Notes under the pieces: model-generated
Seen by the model: only the letters and a program-made list of their open reading frames with translations
What the model was told of the DNA's origin: nothing
The model's database searches: none
Program-made: the position numbers and the translations under genes
Source of the DNA: JBEGQX01 sp041180805
GTDB lineage: Bacteria; Planctomycetota; Planctomycetia; Gemmatales; Gemmataceae
Direction of reading: 5' to 3'
NCBI GenBank assembly: GCA_041180805.1
Contig: JBEGQX010000155.1
Span: 1-10,184, forward strand
Length of the DNA stretch: 10,184 nucleotides
In this document: positions 6,956 through 10,184 of the stretch, piece after piece
Numbering within the stretch: the first letter of the stretch is position 1
Layout: each line of letters starts with the position of its first letter

Positions 6956-8275
6956 CTATGGCTTGAGTTCCCGGTTGGCCACGCCCTGGGTGCCCGCGGG
7001 GAAATGATTGTTGCTGAATTGCAATCCCTTTGGCGTATTCGGGCCCCCTGCAATGATCACGGCGTATTTGTACCTTGGTTTATCCGGATTATAAACCAGG
7101 TTGCCCTGAATGATCACATCGGTCAGCGGGGGGTCATCCGATTGCTGGCCGTTGTCGAACTTCAGCGGGGAGCGTTCCGGGCCCCAGATCCAATGGGCAT
7201 CGCCGTGGCCAAAGTCAGAAACAATGTTGTTTGCCACGATGGAACCACCATCGGTATTCTTTGCATGTGCCGCCGCGCCTGGCATCAGTCCGATGGCCCA
7301 AAGGTCGTTGCGGGAAAACTGGTTGCTTGTGATCAAAATGTTGCGGGAACCATGCATGGCTTTCATGCCGATGAACGCGTTATCAATGATGTTCTGCGAG
7401 ACAATGGCACGGTCGCAATGCAAATCGATCCCCTGGGCGGCATTCTGAATGTGATTACCCAGAATACGGGTCAGGTCGGTGCTTTCGGGTGATGTCACCG
7501 CTAACGCGGAACCCTGGTGCCAGTTGTCCGTGTATTCTTCCTCCCAAAGCTTTGCATTCACGGCGGCAGGCTTCTGTGGCAGTTTTTTGATGATCTTGCC
7601 CAGGCTGTATTTCTTGCGGTTCTCGGCCGTGGGGCGAAGGTGTTCCTCCACAATGGTGTTTCCCTCGATCAGTGTTCCGGTGCTGGAACGCACCACGATG
7701 CCGGAACCATCTATGCACTGAAACGCGTAGCCGTACAGTTCGGTGTTGGCGGTGCGGTCATCCACGGTGATGCGTGAATAATTGCGAATGGTGCATTTGG
7801 CGATTCTGCAGTTTTTGCAATCCCTTAGGGCCACGGAGGAGGAGCGTGTGCGATTGTTGATCACCTTGATGTTTTCCAGCACAAGCCCGTCGCACTGCAT
7901 GGCCAGTATCGCCTCGGCATTGGTTTCCGTTTTGCCATCCGGTCGGGTCAATGTCAGGTCGCGGATCAGCGTGCCCTGGGTGCGCTCGATTTCCAATATA
8001 GGTTGTTCCGGGTTGCTCTGAATGATTTTGCCTGGGCCAACAAGGCCGCTATTTTCTCCACGAATGCGAATCTTGGCAGAGATCACATGGTCCCCCGCTG
8101 GCACATGAATCACCCGGTTTGGGTTGGCATCAAGGGCGGCCTGAATGCCTGGGTAGGCAGTCGAGTAAATAATGGAAGGCGCTTCCACAGCGGTAATTTC
8201 GCTAAGATGCATCATGAAAAGGGGAAACAATATGCATGCCATGAAACATCTCCGGTTGTTCGGTGAGAAGGCCAT
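6956..8275 (-). CDS. exported right-handed parallel beta-helix protein (upstream copy)
   Basis: A 439-residue secreted protein of the beta-helix superfamily and first gene of the minus-strand operon. The leader has a basic n-region NNRRC (6-10) and a hydrophobic core (11-24), with cleavage likely near AVEA (29-32). YPGIQAALDANPNRVIHVPAG (split: YPGIQAALDA 41-50, RVIHVPAGDH 54-63) is the N-terminal cap. Coil repeats include GLVLENIKVINNRT (130-143), CKNCRIAKCTIRN (153-165), GTLIEGNTIVEE (200-211), RILGNHIQNAAQGI (270-283) and RNILITSNQFSRND (311-324). A polar, Lys/Glu-rich insert (about 210-252) interrupts the repeats and could be a loop over the cleft. The start is debatable: the ATG at 8242 has GGAG 7 nt upstream, but starting there removes the arginines from the signal peptide. 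I prefer 8275 on the signal-peptide argument. It differs clearly in sequence from the downstream beta-helix, so the two are not a recent duplication. The substrate is not evident. Confidence 0.88.
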   Translation of the reverse strand: MAFSPNNRRCFMACILFPLFMMHLSEITAVEAPSIIYSTAYPGIQAALDANPNRVIHVPAGDHVISAKIRIRGENSGLVGPGKIIQSNPEQPILEIERTQGTLIRDLTLTRPDGKTETNAEAILAMQCDGLVLENIKVINNRTRSSSVALRDCKNCRIAKCTIRNYSRITVDDRTANTELYGYAFQCIDGSGIVVRSSTGTLIEGNTIVEEHLRPTAENRKKYSLGKIIKKLPQKPAAVNAKLWEEEYTDNWHQGSALAVTSPESTDLTRILGNHIQNAAQGIDLHCDRAIVSQNIIDNAFIGMKAMHGSRNILITSNQFSRNDLWAIGLMPGAAAHAKNTDGGSIVANNIVSDFGHGDAHWIWGPERSPLKFDNGQQSDDPPLTDVIIQGNLVYNPDKPRYKYAVIIAGGPNTPKGLQFSNNHFPAGTQGVANRELKP

Positions 8276-8288
8276 GAGAACCGTGGTG

Positions 8289-8343
8289 TGAATCTTGTTT
8301 TCTTATGGACTTGCCCTTGCCATGGGGTTAAAAACAAGATTCA
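8289..8343. repeat. perfect 13-bp inverted repeat in the divergent intergenic region
   Basis: TGAATCTTGTTTT (8289-8301) and AAAACAAGATTCA (8331-8343) are exact reverse complements separated by 29 nt. Arm centres are 42 bp apart, about four helical turns, so both arms would face the same side of DNA. The repeat sits between two divergent transcription units and could be an operator for both, or a stem in either leader RNA. No good sigma-70 promoter is readable around it. Confidence 0.7.
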
Positions 8344-8366
8344 TTCCATTCATAACCCCGCAGGAG
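8324..8366 (+). promoter_or_regulatory. second inverted repeat abutting the Shine-Dalgarno of the 8374 gene
   Basis: GGGGTTA (8324-8330) is the exact reverse complement of TAACCCC (8353-8359). The left arm lies in the loop of the 13-bp inverted repeat and directly touches its right arm; the right arm ends 2 nt before the ribosome binding site AGGAG (8362-8366), which is 7 nt from the ATG at 8374. In RNA the two stems have the order of an H-type pseudoknot, or they compete. The Shine-Dalgarno itself is a strong and well-placed site. The regulatory role is inference. Confidence 0.5.
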
Positions 8367-8373
8367 AAATAGC

Positions 8374-9489
8374 ATGAATTCCTATCTAATGAAAGTGGCT
8401 GCAGCAGCATTCCTGCTGGTAGCAGGCTTGGTGGGCCAGGCTGCGGAATTGCAGCAGGGCAAGCCCAAGATCCAGTCGATCGATGTCATCTCGTTCTCAC
8501 CCGATGGTGTGCTTCTGGTGGGGGATGGAAAGTCCGCACAGGTGGTGCTGATTGATACCAAGGAGAAGGAAGTCCAAAAGTGGACAGCCCAGGTTGCAGA
8601 CCTAAAGGGCAAGATCGCCCAGAAGCTTGGCATAACCGCGAAGGATCTTGAAATGATCCATTTCGCCAGCCATCCCAAGACAGGCAAGGCTTTCATTGCG
8701 GTTCGCCGGCAGGATAACAAGAAAGAACACATGATCACCGTGGATGGCAACGGCGAGATCAAGGAATTCTCACTGGATAATGTTGCCTACAAAACCGTTT
8801 CCCTGCCCAAGGGCTCGGGTGGTTCCCTGAACAAGATCACCGACCTGGCCTGGAGCATGGATCGTTTGCTGGTCAGCGGCGTGGCCAGCGAGGAATTTGC
8901 CTGCAAGCTTTTCTGTGTTTACACCCCCCTGGAAAAGCAGTCCGATGTGATCCTGACCAGTGCCGAGACTTTCCATGTGGCGCACAACAAATGGGAAACA
9001 AAGGCCCCGATGACCGTGTTGATGCCCTACGAAGAAGATGGCAAGAAGTATCTGGTTGGCGCATTTTCCTGCACCCCGCTGGTCAAGTATCCGCTCGATG
9101 CCTTTACGCAGGATGCCAAGGTAAAGGGCCAAAGTGTTGTGGAACTTGGTTCAGGCAACAAGCCTCTGCACATGTTCACCTACAAGAAGGATGGCAAAAC
9201 CTATGTGCTGGTGAACACCTTCCGCTTTCATCATCAGCGCAAGCCTTTTGGCCCCAGTCCATACTGGACCGCCCGCATTGATATCGGTGTGATCAGCGAA
9301 AACAGCAATATCAATGAAAAGGCACTGAAGCGCCTGGATGGCAAGGGCGAGCCAGGTACCGAAAAGGTGAAGATGATCCCCGAGTTTCATGGCGTTTCCC
9401 ACATGGACAAGCTAGGCGATGACAAGGCCCTGGTGATCCAGGAGGATGACAAGGGCGTTCTAACCCTAAAGGCCCTTCAGCTTCCATAA
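8374..9489 (+). CDS. secreted propeller-like protein of unknown function
   Basis: A 371-residue exported protein with a clear signal peptide (MNSYLMK n-region, hydrophobic 8-20, GQAA cleavage region near residue 24). I do not recognise a named family. FSPDGVLLVGDGKSAQVVLID (split: FSPDGVLLVG 41-50, SAQVVLID 54-61), HFASHPKTGKAFIAVRR (96-112), ITDLAWSMDRLLVSGV (155-170) and MFTYKKDGKTYVLVN (267-281) read like beta-propeller strands of the quinoprotein/WD type with about 5-7 blades. Two cysteines at 177 and 181 are close together (CKLFC), and a third lies at 233. There is no CxxCH haem motif. Codon use is strongly biased: by hand count about 37 of 42 lysines use AAG, against roughly 6 of 13 in the nearby hydrolase gene, which suggests high expression. 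AGGAG lies 7 nt before the start. It is followed after 12 nt by another exported protein, probably in one operon, and is transcribed divergently from the beta-helix operon. Confidence 0.9.
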   Translation: MNSYLMKVAAAAFLLVAGLVGQAAELQQGKPKIQSIDVISFSPDGVLLVGDGKSAQVVLIDTKEKEVQKWTAQVADLKGKIAQKLGITAKDLEMIHFASHPKTGKAFIAVRRQDNKKEHMITVDGNGEIKEFSLDNVAYKTVSLPKGSGGSLNKITDLAWSMDRLLVSGVASEEFACKLFCVYTPLEKQSDVILTSAETFHVAHNKWETKAPMTVLMPYEEDGKKYLVGAFSCTPLVKYPLDAFTQDAKVKGQSVVELGSGNKPLHMFTYKKDGKTYVLVNTFRFHHQRKPFGPSPYWTARIDIGVISENSNINEKALKRLDGKGEPGTEKVKMIPEFHGVSHMDKLGDDKALVIQEDDKGVLTLKALQLP

Positions 9490-9501
9490 GCTGGTGATTT
9501 C

Positions 9502-10184
9502 ATGCTGAAGACAGTTTTCCTGGCGGCGTTGCTGATGGCGATGCCGCCTTCTTTTTCAACCCGCGGTAATCCAGCCGAGGTGGAGGTTCGCCTGGGTCTG
9601 GAACAGGATTCCCCTTACAGGGCGAAAAACGGTCCTATTCCCGAAAAGGAAGGTGCCCGAATTCTTGCCTTTGGTCTTTACGATGAAACCACCAAAACCC
9701 AGGGGGCAAACCTGTTTGGTAACTACCGGGTTGCTGAAGGGTTTCTGATTTTTGTACCATCGCATCCGCTTTCTGCCGGCGCCACCTACCGTGCCACTAC
9801 CTCCCAAGGAAAATCGGCTCTCTGGAAGGTTCCGGCTGCCAAACCCCAAAGGCCCGTGCATGTGGTTCGCGTTTACCCAGGCGCTGAAGTACTGCCGGCA
9901 AACCTCCTCAAGTTCACCATTGTTTTCTCCGGACCCATGCGACAAAGCAGGGAAATATTCGACCAGATTGTGCTGATCGGTCCAGATGGCAAAGCGGTGG
10001 AAGACCCCTGGCGCAGGACCGAATTGTGGAGCGATAGTGATACCCGCTTGAATCTCTGGTTTCATCCGGGCCGTGTGAAACTTGGTGTCAACCTGCGCGA
10101 ACAGCTTGGCCCCCCCTTGGCCCCCAATGGCAAATATGAACTACGCATCACCCAAGCCATGCTGGACGCATCAGGCAATCCGCT
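9502..10184 (+). CDS. exported Ig-like-domain protein (partial, C-terminus outside window)
   Basis: The frame is open from the ATG at 9502 to the right edge (227 full codons). It starts with a signal peptide, MLKTVFLAALLMAMPPSFST (1-20). Residues 27-117 look like a first all-beta domain (IFVPSHPLSAGATYRAT, 83-99, resembles an Ig-like Big_5 strand pattern). The second domain begins at about 119 and contains LPANLLKFTIVFSGPM (131-146), LWSDSDTRLNLWFHPGRVKLG (split: LWSDSDTRLNLW 175-186, FHPGRVKLG 187-195) and NGKYELRITQAMLDASGNPL (209-228, last codon incomplete). This pattern recurs in uncharacterised secreted planctomycete proteins. A role in binding or surface attachment is possible but not shown. 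It follows the propeller-like gene by 12 nt with GGTGAT just upstream, so the two are likely an operon. The complementary minus-strand frame at 9556-10065 is a shadow. Confidence 0.82.
   Translation, partial: MLKTVFLAALLMAMPPSFSTRGNPAEVEVRLGLEQDSPYRAKNGPIPEKEGARILAFGLYDETTKTQGANLFGNYRVAEGFLIFVPSHPLSAGATYRATTSQGKSALWKVPAAKPQRPVHVVRVYPGAEVLPANLLKFTIVFSGPMRQSREIFDQIVLIGPDGKAVEDPWRRTELWSDSDTRLNLWFHPGRVKLGVNLREQLGPPLAPNGKYELRITQAMLDASGNP

Noticed and set aside
6944..7492. Plus-strand open frame of 182 codons
   Set aside because: It is antisense to the upstream beta-helix gene and has no recognisable domain.
5544..8275. Recent tandem duplication of beta-helix genes
   Set aside because: The two proteins share only fold-level repeat patterns; their caps, inserts and coil sequences differ throughout.
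8289..8343. Miniature transposable element with 13-bp terminal repeats
   Set aside because: Only 55 bp long, with no flanking target-site duplication visible and no second copy in the window.
9556..10065. Minus-strand open frame of 169 codons
   Set aside because: The plus-strand frame from 9502 has a signal peptide, a ribosome site, operon spacing and Ig-like strand patterns, so the minus frame is its shadow.

Overview
The window looks like a chromosomal stretch from a member of the Planctomycetota, probably of moderate GC content. The main evidence is the pair of genes at the left: a PSCyt1/DUF1549/DUF1553 protein with two CxxCH haem motifs, followed by a Tat-exported DUF1501 protein. This pair is expanded many-fold in planctomycete genomes and is rare elsewhere. 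Almost every other gene also encodes an exported protein of a kind common in that phylum: parallel beta-helices, a five-bladed-propeller glycosidase-like protein and secreted hypotheticals. No RNA genes, CRISPR arrays, transposases, integrases or attachment sites were seen.

Layout. (1) Positions 1-3210, minus strand: the DUF1553 cytochrome-like gene and, 5 nt downstream, the DUF1501 gene, which runs off the left edge. (2) Positions 3308-4093, plus strand, divergent from (1): a membrane-anchored alpha/beta hydrolase of the BEM46/ABHD13 type with a complete Ser-Asp-His triad. (3) Positions 4153-8275, minus strand, convergent with (2): a likely operon of three exported proteins. Transcription runs from a beta-helix protein (6956-8275), across a 122-nt gap that holds an interrupted inverted repeat, to a second beta-helix protein (5544-6833), then through a 4-nt ATGA overlap to a five-bladed-propeller/beta-sandwich protein (4153-5547). 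The set resembles an extracytoplasmic polysaccharide-handling unit, but the substrate cannot be read from the sequence. (4) Positions 8374-10184, plus strand, divergent from (3): a secreted propeller-like protein of unknown function with strongly biased codon use, followed after 12 nt by a secreted protein with an Ig-like domain that is cut by the right edge.

The most notable non-coding signal is in the 98-nt divergent gap at 8276-8373. It holds a perfect 13-bp inverted repeat interleaved with a perfect 7-bp inverted repeat that ends 2 nt before a strong Shine-Dalgarno sequence. Read as RNA, these are the four arms of an H-type pseudoknot, or two competing helices, in the leader of the 8374 gene. 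Read as DNA, the 13-bp arms lie 42 bp apart centre to centre and could be a shared operator for the two divergent units.

Other intergenic gaps are short (3217-3307, 4094-4152, 9490-9501). I saw no convincing intrinsic terminator in the convergent gap 4094-4152.
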